Shown here in pieces: positions 1-5,714 of a DNA stretch of 8,983 nt. The first letter of the stretch is position 1. Each line of letters starts with the position of its first letter. The position numbers were made by a program, and so were the translations under genes. Below the pieces are notes generated by a model. That model was not told where the DNA came from, searched no databases, and was given only the letters and a program-made list of their open reading frames with translations. This DNA is from UBA6770 sp965661115 (lineage in GTDB: Bacteria; Bacteroidota; Bacteroidia; Flavobacteriales_G; Salibacteraceae): positions 1-8,983 of the forward strand of contig CBFICO010000099.1 in assembly GCA_965661115.1 (NCBI GenBank), in the 5' to 3' direction.

Positions 1-149
1 CTAGTGCAGCCAACAAAACACCAATAAAGGCATAAGTGCTTATTCTACCGAAGTTGTAGGTAATTACTGAAACAAACTTTCCTGTATTTGATTTTTTACC
101 AATGGGCAAGCACAATTGGACCGCACATTCCAACACAATGCAAACTGAA
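1..149 (-). pseudogene. Fragment of TauE/SafE (UreH/DsbD_2-like) membrane protein, no start, frameshifted
   Basis: Two minus-strand frames together spell the first part of a TauE/SafE-family transporter. Frame A (149 to 105) reads FSLHCVGMCGPIVLA, which contains the family's hallmark N-terminal SLHCVGMCGP segment. Frame A then hits TAA at 98-96. From about 109 to the window edge a different frame reads LPIGKKSNTGKF, then a segment with TYNFGRISTYAFIGVLLAAL, which matches the normal continuation (second helix) of the family. The start codon and roughly the first ten residues are missing; upstream of 149 the sequence belongs to another coding frame. The gene continues past position 1, so its remaining length is unknown. 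In Bacteroidota this family is often found near cytochrome cbb3 oxidase genes, but no such gene is visible here. I am confident of the family from memory of its motif. Whether the break is biological or an assembly error cannot be decided from the sequence. Confidence 0.72.
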
Positions 150-321
150 CTGCTTTATCGTTTGACCCGGGTTTTCCGCCCGACCAATTACCGGCATCAC
201 TCCATAAACCAGTATTATTAGCATTGGTCCAGGTTCTATTCGCTGCATATACCTGCAGGGTAATTAAGAACCTTAGTAGCACAATGACGTACTTTGCCAT
301 AAGACTTAATTTGAAGTTCAT
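150..321 (-). pseudogene. 5' fragment of a secreted surface protein, truncated after ~57 codons
   Basis: The ATG at 321-319 opens a frame with a hydrophobic signal sequence (residues 8-26, ending VYA|ANRTW), followed by RTWTNANNTGLWSDAGNWSG and then GKPGSNDKAV. The pattern W..(G)xWSDAxNWSxGxPGxxD is a common start of large secreted or adhesin-like Bacteroidota proteins, many exported by the type IX system; such proteins are usually hundreds to thousands of residues long. Here homology stops at about position 150. The frame runs on to a stop at 64-66, but residues after KAV are the out-of-frame reading of a TauE/SafE gene, so the 85-residue ORF is not a real protein. A second in-frame ATG at 300-298 is the alternative start. 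No clear promoter is seen. The class assignment is an inference from one short motif. Confidence 0.55.
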
Positions 322-415
322 CTCAATGACATACGAACTTAACTAGTCGTTTATTGGACTTTTTAGGAACTTCGATGCTACTACTTTTTTATCGTTGAAA
401 TGCTAAAAAAAACGA

Positions 416-1546
416 TTAATACAACTCAAGCAAAATCAACCTACCTTCCAAAGGTCCATTCCAGAGAGGAATTCTTCTTTTAGGTTTTAGTCCTAAAGCT
501 TTTATAGCTGGAATGTTACAACTGAATACGGCAGCTGTCCAACCTTTATAATCGCTTTTTAATTTGTCGCCAATACGCGCATAGAATTGTTTAGCATCGG
601 CAATTGAAATTCGTTTATCGTAAGGAGGGTTCAGAATTAACATTCCACTTTCAGCAGGGGCAGGGCTTTTAAAAAAGTCTGCTTTTGCCAAATTGATGAA
701 TTGTTCTAGCTCTGCCGAGCTCACATTCATTTTTGCATCTTGTATAGCATAAGGATGTTCATCTGAACCAGAAATTGTTGCAGCTGAACTGTTTTCGTTA
801 TTGATGGAATCTTTTTGAATATGCCTCCATGCATCTTCATTAAATTCATTCCAATTTTTAAAGCAAAAATGATTTCGGTACAATCCAACAGCCATCTTTT
901 TAGAATTCAAATAAGCTTCGGTAAGCAGAGTGCCGCTACCGCACATTCCATCATGAAAATGTGTTTTTCCGTCCCAACCCGAAAGTCGAATGATACCTGC
1001 GGCCAAAACTTCGCTTAACGGTGCTTTTCCAGAAATAGTTTTGTATCCTCGCTTATGTAACGAGTCACCAGAACTGTCCAGAGATATAGTGCATTTGTTT
1101 CCAGCTATAAGAAGGTGAATTCTTATATCGGCAAATTTTAAATCAACGTTAGGTCTTGATCCTTCTTTGTCCGTAAACCTATCACAAATGGCATCCTTTA
1201 GCAGTTGAGCTGCGTAAACGCTGTTTTTAAAAATATCAGACCGTCCAACCGAGTCAATGGCAATAGTTTTTTGAGCGTCAAACCACTTTTCCCATTCTAT
1301 ACCTTTTCCAGCATTGTATAAATCTTTATTAGAATTCAGATCAAAAGACTCAAGATTAACCAGAACTCTTAACGCTGTGCTTACCAAATAATTTGCTTTG
1401 TAAATATCCTCAATGGTTCCTTTGAATGCTACGCCTCTTTTTCGGATTTCATGTTTGGAACCAATTTTGTTTTGCACCAATTCATTAATTAAAATTTCTT
1501 CTAACCCTTGATAAGTTGTTGCGTAGATATTTAAAATGGAATTCAT
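416..1546 (-). CDS. rlmL: THUMP-domain class I SAM-dependent RNA methyltransferase (RlmL/YpsC type)
   Basis: Predicted cytosolic enzyme of 376 residues that transfers a methyl group from SAM to a guanine N2 in 23S rRNA, by analogy with the RlmL half of E. coli RlmKL. The N-terminal part (about 1-158) holds a ferredoxin-like start and the RNA-binding THUMP domain. The linker motif SLHKRGYK is at 162-169 and APLSEVLAAG at 175-184. The Rossmann methyltransferase follows: SAM motif I DGMCGSGTLLTEA at 199-211, the acidic-loop region GSDEHPYAIQDAKMN at 260-274, and the catalytic NPPY at 306-309, typical of N2-guanine or N6-adenine methylation. The length fits the stand-alone family; the RlmK half is absent, as is usual outside gammaproteobacteria. 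The ATG at 1546 is supported by the family-like start ILNIYATTYQGLEEIL. It is divergent from the next gene and stands alone. The family is certain; orthology to rlmL, and so the exact target base, is inferred. Confidence 0.93.
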   Translation of the reverse strand: MNSILNIYATTYQGLEEILINELVQNKIGSKHEIRKRGVAFKGTIEDIYKANYLVSTALRVLVNLESFDLNSNKDLYNAGKGIEWEKWFDAQKTIAIDSVGRSDIFKNSVYAAQLLKDAICDRFTDKEGSRPNVDLKFADIRIHLLIAGNKCTISLDSSGDSLHKRGYKTISGKAPLSEVLAAGIIRLSGWDGKTHFHDGMCGSGTLLTEAYLNSKKMAVGLYRNHFCFKNWNEFNEDAWRHIQKDSINNENSSAATISGSDEHPYAIQDAKMNVSSAELEQFINLAKADFFKSPAPAESGMLILNPPYDKRISIADAKQFYARIGDKLKSDYKGWTAAVFSCNIPAIKALGLKPKRRIPLWNGPLEGRLILLELY

Positions 1547-1560
1547 TAAAAAGCTTTTTG

Positions 1561-1568
1561 CAAAGATG
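1561..1568 (-). promoter_or_regulatory. Candidate -7 promoter element for the RNA methyltransferase gene
   Basis: On the minus strand CATCTTTG (followed by CA) matches the Bacteroidota -7 consensus TAnnTTTG at five of its six fixed positions, 14 bp upstream of the ATG at 1546. This would give a leader of only a few bases, which fits the lack of a Shine-Dalgarno site. No convincing -33 TTTG is seen. Weak evidence. Confidence 0.3.
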
Positions 1569-1684
1569 ATTTTAATTCGAGCTTTAAAGCGAGTTAAAAA
1601 GATATTCTTAACCTCTATGGATTTAAATTATTTGCAGATTTATTACAAGTGCAAAATGGCTGAGACTATCAGGAAGCGATTTCT

Positions 1685-1692
1685 TATATTTT
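1685..1692 (+). promoter_or_regulatory. Candidate -7 promoter element for the 561-residue exported protein gene
   Basis: TATATTTT, followed by CGCA, matches TAnnTTTG except for its last base and lies 25 bp upstream of the TTG start at 1718. The spacing is close to that of the perfect element in front of the TonB-dependent receptor gene. No -33 box is clear. Confidence 0.3.
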
Positions 1693-1699
1693 CGCAGGT

Positions 1700-1716
1700 T
1701 GATTATTCTTTAATCA
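1700..1716 (+). promoter_or_regulatory. Inverted repeat touching the TTG start codon
   Basis: TGATTA-TTCTT-TAATCA is a perfect 6-bp inverted repeat with a 5-base loop. It ends one base before the TTG initiation codon at 1718 and would lie in the short leader of the mRNA. It could be a weak hairpin at the ribosome entry site or a protein-binding palindrome. Such an AT-rich match could also arise by chance. Confidence 0.3.
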
Positions 1717-1717
1717 G

Positions 1718-3403
1718 TTGAAAAAGTTTTTCTCAATATTATTTTTTGCGGTTTTCGCTTTCAGTGCTTTTGCTCAAATGGAAAAGTTTGAGATTAATGG
1801 CGATATGAAAGACGGTTTTACCGATATGTCCAACTCATTTGTAATTGTTTATTCTGGTGGGCAAAAAGTAAAACGTGTGACTGCAGACGGAAATGGAAAT
1901 TTCGATTTGACCTTAGACTTTGGGAAGGACTATCGCCTTCATTTTATAAAACAGGGTTACGCTACCAAAAAGGTTGAGATTCTTTTGCAGAATGTAACAC
2001 CAGAGATGATTGACATTGGTTGTACTGGAAAAGAGGTTCAAGTTAGCATGATTGAAAAAGTGGAAGGCATCGATTATTCGGTGCTAGACAAACCTGTTGG
2101 GCAAATATTTTATGATCCTTCCATTAAATGTTTTGATTGGGTTGCTGAGTACACACTCCGTGCAATGGAAAAAATTCAAGAGCTAACCGATGAGCTTGAA
2201 GAAAAGAAAAAGACTTACGAAAAGAATAAAGCCGCAGCAGAAAAAGCTTTGTCAAAAGGAGATTACGAAACCGCGCGTAAAAGTGCAGAAGCTGCAAGTG
2301 CGGCTATGCCAGGCAAAGAAGGAATAACCAAGTTATTGGAAGAAGTAGATAAAAAAGAACAAGCATCAAAAGATGCCGAGGCGGCTGCTAAAGCCAAAGA
2401 GGAAGAAGAAGCAAAAGCAGCTGCACTAAAAGAGAAAAAAGATCAATACGAAAAATTAGTAGCTGCTGGTGATAAAGCGTTAAAGAGCGAAAATTTTGAG
2501 GAGGCGAAAACACAATATGAAGAAGCAATAAAGTTAATGCCCGGTGAAACTTCGGCAAAAACAAAACTTCAAATTGTAGCGGATACAAAAAAGAAAAGAG
2601 AAGCAGAGGAAGCAGCTAAAAAGAAAGCGGAGGAAGAAGCCGCTGCTGCTGCAGAAGCAGAACGATTAGCGAAGGAAGAAGCTGAGAAAAAAGTCGCAGA
2701 GGAGGAAGCTGCTGCTAAAGCTGCGGAAGAGGAGGCTAAGAAAAAAGCAGAGGAAGAGAAAGCAAAAGTTGAGGCTGAGGCAAAAGCCGCGGAAGAAGTA
2801 AAACAAAAGGCTGAAAAAGAAAAGGAAGCCAAAGAGAAAGAAATTGCTGAGAAAAAAGAAAATGAAAAGAAACCCGAAAACAAAAAAGATAACAAAGTAG
2901 TTCCTAAGCCTATTCCCAAACCAACTCCTAAACCTACCCCAAAACCAACCCCTAAAAAAGGTACGGCGAGCACTGGTAAAAAAGCAGAGTTACACGCTAC
3001 AGCAAAAAAGGTAAACAAACCCAAGGATGAGCATGATGATATTCACGCTATTTTAGATAAAGCAGCGGCTGCGCAAAACCCAACTACTACTAGTATTCAT
3101 GAACATCACGACTGGAATATGAATCAGCCGGGTGTTCACGAAGAGATTGCAAAGGAGTACCCAATTGGTGTAACCGAGGAAGTTTACATGAAGGGTAATA
3201 AAGAGATTACAGAAAGGGTAGTGGTTAAAGATGGAACTGCGAGTATTTACTGGAAGGTTAAACATCCATGGGGAGGTGTTTACTACTTTAAAAATGCCAA
3301 TGTTTCAATTACTTCGGTGGAATTTGATTTGTTTACCACCATTAAAGATGAAGATGGAAACATAATTGAACCTTACCACATAAACAGGGTGAGGGATAAC
3401 TAA
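1718..3403 (+). CDS. Exported coiled-coil protein with duplicated TPR-like repeats, function unknown
   Basis: Protein of 561 residues with no function I recognise. The start is TTG: an in-frame TGA at 1700-1702 leaves no ATG upstream, and the next ATG (residue 21) would remove the signal peptide MKKFFSILFFAVFAFSAFAQ, which appears to be cut at AFA|Q. There is no lipobox Cys, so a soluble periplasmic or secreted protein is likely. Residues 22-115 look like a small beta-sandwich of the carboxypeptidase-regulatory type (VTADGNGNFDLTLDFGKDY, then HFIKQGYATKKVEI). Residues 167-213 and 244-290 are two copies of one ~47-residue helical repeat (YEK..AA..KAL...(D/N)(Y/F)E.A......A...MPG), TPR-like. 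Residues 291-390 are a TolA-like Ala/Glu/Lys coiled coil. Pro-Lys repeats fill 396-414. The C-terminal ~90 residues are beta-rich (GVTEEVYMKGNKEITERVVV, then VKHPWGGVYYFKN). A periplasm-spanning scaffold is plausible but only inferred. Its stop overlaps the stop of convergent yidD. Confidence 0.9.
   Translation: MKKFFSILFFAVFAFSAFAQMEKFEINGDMKDGFTDMSNSFVIVYSGGQKVKRVTADGNGNFDLTLDFGKDYRLHFIKQGYATKKVEILLQNVTPEMIDIGCTGKEVQVSMIEKVEGIDYSVLDKPVGQIFYDPSIKCFDWVAEYTLRAMEKIQELTDELEEKKKTYEKNKAAAEKALSKGDYETARKSAEAASAAMPGKEGITKLLEEVDKKEQASKDAEAAAKAKEEEEAKAAALKEKKDQYEKLVAAGDKALKSENFEEAKTQYEEAIKLMPGETSAKTKLQIVADTKKKREAEEAAKKKAEEEAAAAAEAERLAKEEAEKKVAEEEAAAKAAEEEAKKKAEEEKAKVEAEAKAAEEVKQKAEKEKEAKEKEIAEKKENEKKPENKKDNKVVPKPIPKPTPKPTPKPTPKKGTASTGKKAELHATAKKVNKPKDEHDDIHAILDKAAAAQNPTTTSIHEHHDWNMNQPGVHEEIAKEYPIGVTEEVYMKGNKEITERVVVKDGTASIYWKVKHPWGGVYYFKNANVSITSVEFDLFTTIKDEDGNIIEPYHINRVRDN
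2903..2959 (+). repeat. In-gene Pro-Lys tandem repeat (PKPT units)
   Basis: Within the 561-residue exported protein, residues 396-414 read PKPIPKPTPKPTPKPTPKK, about four units of a 12-bp period with variation mainly at wobble positions. Such stretches form stiff extended linkers in TonB- and TolA-like periplasmic proteins. It separates the coiled coil from the C-terminal beta-rich domain. Confidence 0.85.
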
Positions 3404-3630
3404 TCTTTGGGCGGAACAGGATCGTAACCACTAGTTCCCCAAGGGTGACATTTGCTAATTCTTTTTGCTCCAAGCCAAATACCTTTTATTACTCCATGTA
3501 CTTCAATAGCTTCATATGTATATCGGCTACAAGTTGGAATATGTCTGCAATTTTGTCCCAACAATGGAGAAATAGTCCATTGGTAGATTTTAATCAGCAG
3601 AAGAAAAGGAAAGGAGATTATTTTTTTCAT
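3400..3630 (-). CDS. yidD: Membrane protein insertion efficiency factor YidD
   Basis: Small inner-membrane-associated protein (76 residues) that assists YidC-dependent membrane protein insertion in E. coli. The whole family signature is visible: an amphipathic or hydrophobic N-terminus (residues 5-25, ending IYQWTISPLLG), NCRHIPTCSRY at 27-37, EAIEVHG at 40-46, and CHPWGTSGYDPVP at 61-73. The three conserved cysteines are at 28, 34 and 61. The length is normal for the family. The ATG at 3630 gives the usual short basic start MKK; there is no Shine-Dalgarno site, only an A-rich leader. It is the last gene of the folE-cysS-dcd-yidD cluster, 41 bp after dcd. That gap holds a heptad repeat. Its TAG stop (3402-3400) overlaps the TAA of the convergent exported-protein gene, leaving no room for a terminator between them. 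Confidence 0.96.
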   Translation of the reverse strand: MKKIISFPFLLLIKIYQWTISPLLGQNCRHIPTCSRYTYEAIEVHGVIKGIWLGAKRISKCHPWGTSGYDPVPPKD

Positions 3631-3639
3631 TTTTAATGT

Positions 3640-3674
3640 ACGTTGTACGTATTACGCTAAACGTTTTACGTTTA
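3640..3674. repeat. Five-unit heptanucleotide tandem repeat (ACGTTTT-like)
   Basis: Read on the plus strand, ACG recurs at exact 7-bp steps at 3640, 3647, 3654, 3661 and 3668: ACGTTGT, ACGTATT, ACGCTAA, ACGTTTT, ACGTTTA. Four of the five units have ACGT. The array fills nearly the whole dcd-yidD gap, and its last unit contains the dcd stop codon (3674-3672). The phasing is seen directly. Whether this is a dispersed genomic repeat cannot be told from one copy. Confidence 0.75.
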
Positions 3675-3675
3675 G
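3657..3675 (-). promoter_or_regulatory. Perfect 8-bp hairpin overlapping the dcd stop codon
   Basis: CTAAACGTTTTACGTTTAG is a perfect inverted repeat: 8-bp arms (3657-3664 and 3668-3675) and a 3-base loop. It is built from the last two heptad units and contains the dcd TAA. In the mRNA it would fold between dcd and yidD. It is not followed by a T-run on either strand, so it is not a classical intrinsic terminator. It could stabilise the upstream message or reduce yidD expression; this is inference. Confidence 0.55.
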
Positions 3676-4193
3676 ACTTCAAAATCCTTATACAACATAC
3701 TTGGCTGAACCTCTTTATTGTCTTGGTATTTTCCGCTAACGTATTTGTCATAGTCTCCTTCTATAGAGTGGTAATATATCTGGCAGATTTCAACTCCAGC
3801 ATATATTCGGATAGGCTCTACACAGTGAATTTCTAAGGTCCAATAACCTGAAAAACCAACATCACCAAAACCAGCAGTAACGTGTATATACAGTCCTAAT
3901 CTACCAATGCTGCTTCTACCTTCAAGCATAGGTACGTAACTTTCGGTTCTGGTATGCTCTGCTGTACGACCTAAATAAAGCTTTCCTGGTTCCAAAACCA
4001 ATCCTTCCTCTGGAATAAATAATTCCTTGGTTGGATTCGGTTTTTTCATTTCCAACACGTCGGTATCGTATACCAATAATCTATCGTGTAGGCTTAAGTT
4101 ATAGGAGTTGGGGTTCATTCGTTTTTCATCGTATGGTTCGATAAAAATGTTTTTACCCAATTGCTTTTTTATTTCGTTTCCAGATAGAATCAT
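3672..4193 (-). CDS. dcd: dCTP deaminase, possibly dUMP-forming (DCD-DUT like)
   Basis: Predicted cytosolic trimeric enzyme that deaminates dCTP to dUTP, supplying dUMP for thymidylate synthesis. The 173 residues are a little short compared with E. coli Dcd (193). Family features: MILSGNEI start, PNSYNLSL at 28-35, EGRSSIGRLG at 91-100, and TLEI at 119-122 with the predicted catalytic Glu121. Ser94, Arg98 and Glu121 keep the spacing of E. coli Ser111, Arg115 and Glu138. The C-terminal closing segment GKYQ is at 154-157. The loop TAGFGDVGFSG (106-116) resembles the TAGF/TAGW loop of bifunctional dCTP deaminase/dUTPase enzymes (Mycobacterium, Methanocaldococcus) more than the TAHRIDPGWSG of monofunctional E. 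coli Dcd. Release of dUMP directly is therefore possible but unproven. The ATG at 4193 lies 3 bp after the cysS stop, so the two are almost certainly co-transcribed. Confidence 0.95.
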   Translation of the reverse strand: MILSGNEIKKQLGKNIFIEPYDEKRMNPNSYNLSLHDRLLVYDTDVLEMKKPNPTKELFIPEEGLVLEPGKLYLGRTAEHTRTESYVPMLEGRSSIGRLGLYIHVTAGFGDVGFSGYWTLEIHCVEPIRIYAGVEICQIYYHSIEGDYDKYVSGKYQDNKEVQPSMLYKDFEV

Positions 4194-4196
4194 GGT

Positions 4197-5702
4197 CTAT
4201 TTTGTTTGATAATCACTTCCTTCTTTACCATCATTTAGCACAATACCAACCGCACCTAATTTATCTCTAATGGCATCAGAAAGCTCCCAGTTTTTGTTTG
4301 CACGCGCTTCAGATCGCATTTCGATGAGCATTTGCATAACGTCGTCTAACTTGTCAGATCCGCCATCCATTTCATCTTTTAAACCAAGTACATCAGTAGT
4401 GAAAGTAGTGAAAGTAGATTTAAGACGACTAAATGTTTCTTTAGATATGGCATTCAACGCAAGGTGTTTATCCGCAAATGAGTTGATTTTGTTGGCTAAA
4501 TCAAAAAGCACTGCAACCGTTTTTGGTGTATTGAAATCGTCTCCCATTTCCATATACAGCTGATCGCAAAGTGAATTTAACTCACCGTCTAGTTTATCGT
4601 CAATTGCTTCTGCTTTAACGGCGTTCATTTTATTGATTAGACGCAATGCATTCATTAATCTTTTATATCCTTTTTCGGCTGCCTTTAATGCATCGTTAGA
4701 AAAATCTACCGTACTCCTGTAGTGTGCCTGTAAAAAGAAGAAGCGAACGGTCATAGGAGAGTAACCTTGGTCTAGTAACTCATGGTCACCAGCAATTAAT
4801 TCCATTGGTAAAAAAGCGTTCCCTAATGATTTGCTCATTTTGGTGCCATTTACGGTAAGCATATTTCCATGCATCCAGTATCGCACCGGGTCGCCGTCTC
4901 CAGCACCTATGTTCTGAGCTATCTCACATTCATGGTGTGGAAATTTTAAATCCATACCACCTCCGTGAATGTCAAATTTTTCGCCTAAGTATTTGGTGCT
5001 CATTACTGAACACTCCAGATGCCATCCTGGAACACCTTCTCCCCAAGGAGAATTCCATTTCATAAGAGTATTTTCCGAAGCACCTTTCCAGATAGCAAAA
5101 TCGGCAAAGTACCTCTTTTCCGAACCGCCTTCTAAATTTTCCCTCGTTTGCTCAAGTAATTCATCAACCTTACGACCAGAAAGTTTTCCGTAGTCGTATT
5201 TTTCCATGAATTTTTTCACGTCAAAATACACAGAGCCATTTATCTCATAGCCGTAGCCATTATCAATAATGCGTTGCACCATTTCTATTTGTTCCACAAT
5301 ATGACCAGTTGCAGTAGGCTCAATACTAGGTTCTTTAAGATTGAAAAACTTGTTAACTGCATGAAAGCTGTTCGTGTATTTCTGAACAATTTCCATGGGT
5401 TCAATCTGCTCTAAGCGGGCGCGTTTTTCAATTTTATCCTCTCCTTCGTCGGCATCACTAACCAGATGCCCTACATCGGTTATGTTTCTTACATATCGGA
5501 CGTTGTAACCCAAATGCTCTAGGTATCTCCAAACAATATCAAAAGTTAAAAAGGAACGTAGGTTTCCTAAATGAGCTTCGTTGTAAACGGTGGGTCCACA
5601 AACATATAAACCCACACGGGGTGGGTTTAAGGGTTCAAATTTTTCCTTCTTTTTTCCTAGCGAATTAAATACCTCAATTGGGTATTGCTCATATAGGGCC
5701 AT
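4197..5702 (-). CDS. cysS: Cysteine--tRNA ligase
   Basis: Cytosolic class I aminoacyl-tRNA synthetase that charges tRNA-Cys using ATP and cysteine. The 501 residues are slightly longer than E. coli CysS (461). The HIGH-type motif is EAHLGN at 42-47, within CGPTVYNEAHLGN. The KMSKS loop is at 288-292, in GTKMSKSLGNA. The zinc ligands that give cysteine specificity are in place: Cys35, Cys231 (HLECSVM), His256 and Glu260 (FPHHECEIAQ). The helical DALR and anticodon-binding region follows from about 340, and the C-terminus ends with the usual R.ANK.WELSDAIRDKL...GIVLNDG pattern (467-492). The ATG at 5702 begins the family-like MALYEQYPIEVFNSLGKKKE. It lies 12 bp after folE and 3 bp before dcd, inside an operon-like run. 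All catalytic residues are intact. Confidence 0.98.
   Translation of the reverse strand: MALYEQYPIEVFNSLGKKKEKFEPLNPPRVGLYVCGPTVYNEAHLGNLRSFLTFDIVWRYLEHLGYNVRYVRNITDVGHLVSDADEGEDKIEKRARLEQIEPMEIVQKYTNSFHAVNKFFNLKEPSIEPTATGHIVEQIEMVQRIIDNGYGYEINGSVYFDVKKFMEKYDYGKLSGRKVDELLEQTRENLEGGSEKRYFADFAIWKGASENTLMKWNSPWGEGVPGWHLECSVMSTKYLGEKFDIHGGGMDLKFPHHECEIAQNIGAGDGDPVRYWMHGNMLTVNGTKMSKSLGNAFLPMELIAGDHELLDQGYSPMTVRFFFLQAHYRSTVDFSNDALKAAEKGYKRLMNALRLINKMNAVKAEAIDDKLDGELNSLCDQLYMEMGDDFNTPKTVAVLFDLANKINSFADKHLALNAISKETFSRLKSTFTTFTTDVLGLKDEMDGGSDKLDDVMQMLIEMRSEARANKNWELSDAIRDKLGAVGIVLNDGKEGSDYQTK
4396..4417. repeat. 9-bp in-frame tandem duplication inside cysS
   Basis: GTAGTGAAA occurs twice head to tail (4396-4404 and 4405-4413), followed by GTAG. 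On the coding strand this gives the TFTTFTT stretch at residues 430-436. That part of CysS lies between the helical bundle and the C-terminal segment and is poorly conserved, so a three-residue duplication is likely neutral. Probable replication slippage. Confidence 0.6.
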
Positions 5703-5714
5703 TAAGTGTTGAGT

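Noticed and set aside
391..416. ATCGTT/AACGAT inverted repeat at the end of the RNA methyltransferase gene, considered as a terminator
   Set aside because: The stem is only 6 bp with a 14-base loop and no T-run follows on either strand.
1581..1590. Palindrome GCTTTAAAGC in the divergent spacer, considered as an operator
   Set aside because: It is a single 10-bp AT-rich palindrome without symmetric flanks or a second copy, so chance is a sufficient explanation.
1536..1721. 61-residue plus-strand ORF across the divergent spacer
   Set aside because: Lys/Ile-rich reading of AT-rich spacer DNA that begins inside the methyltransferase gene and overlaps the next start; no motif.
2388..2588. 66-residue minus-strand ORF with a Leu-rich end
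   Set aside because: Also antisense to the Ala/Glu/Lys region; the Leu run comes from GAAGAAGAA-type codons read backwards.
2569..3024. 151-residue minus-strand ORF, very rich in Ser, Phe and Ala
   Set aside because: It is the antisense reading of the GAA/GCA/AAA-rich coiled-coil region. Its low-complexity composition follows from that repetition, and the plus-strand gene has a signal peptide and clear domains.
3636..3836. 66-residue plus-strand ORF with hydrophobic stretches
   Set aside because: Mostly antisense to the conserved 3' part of dcd; no start signal and no family resemblance.
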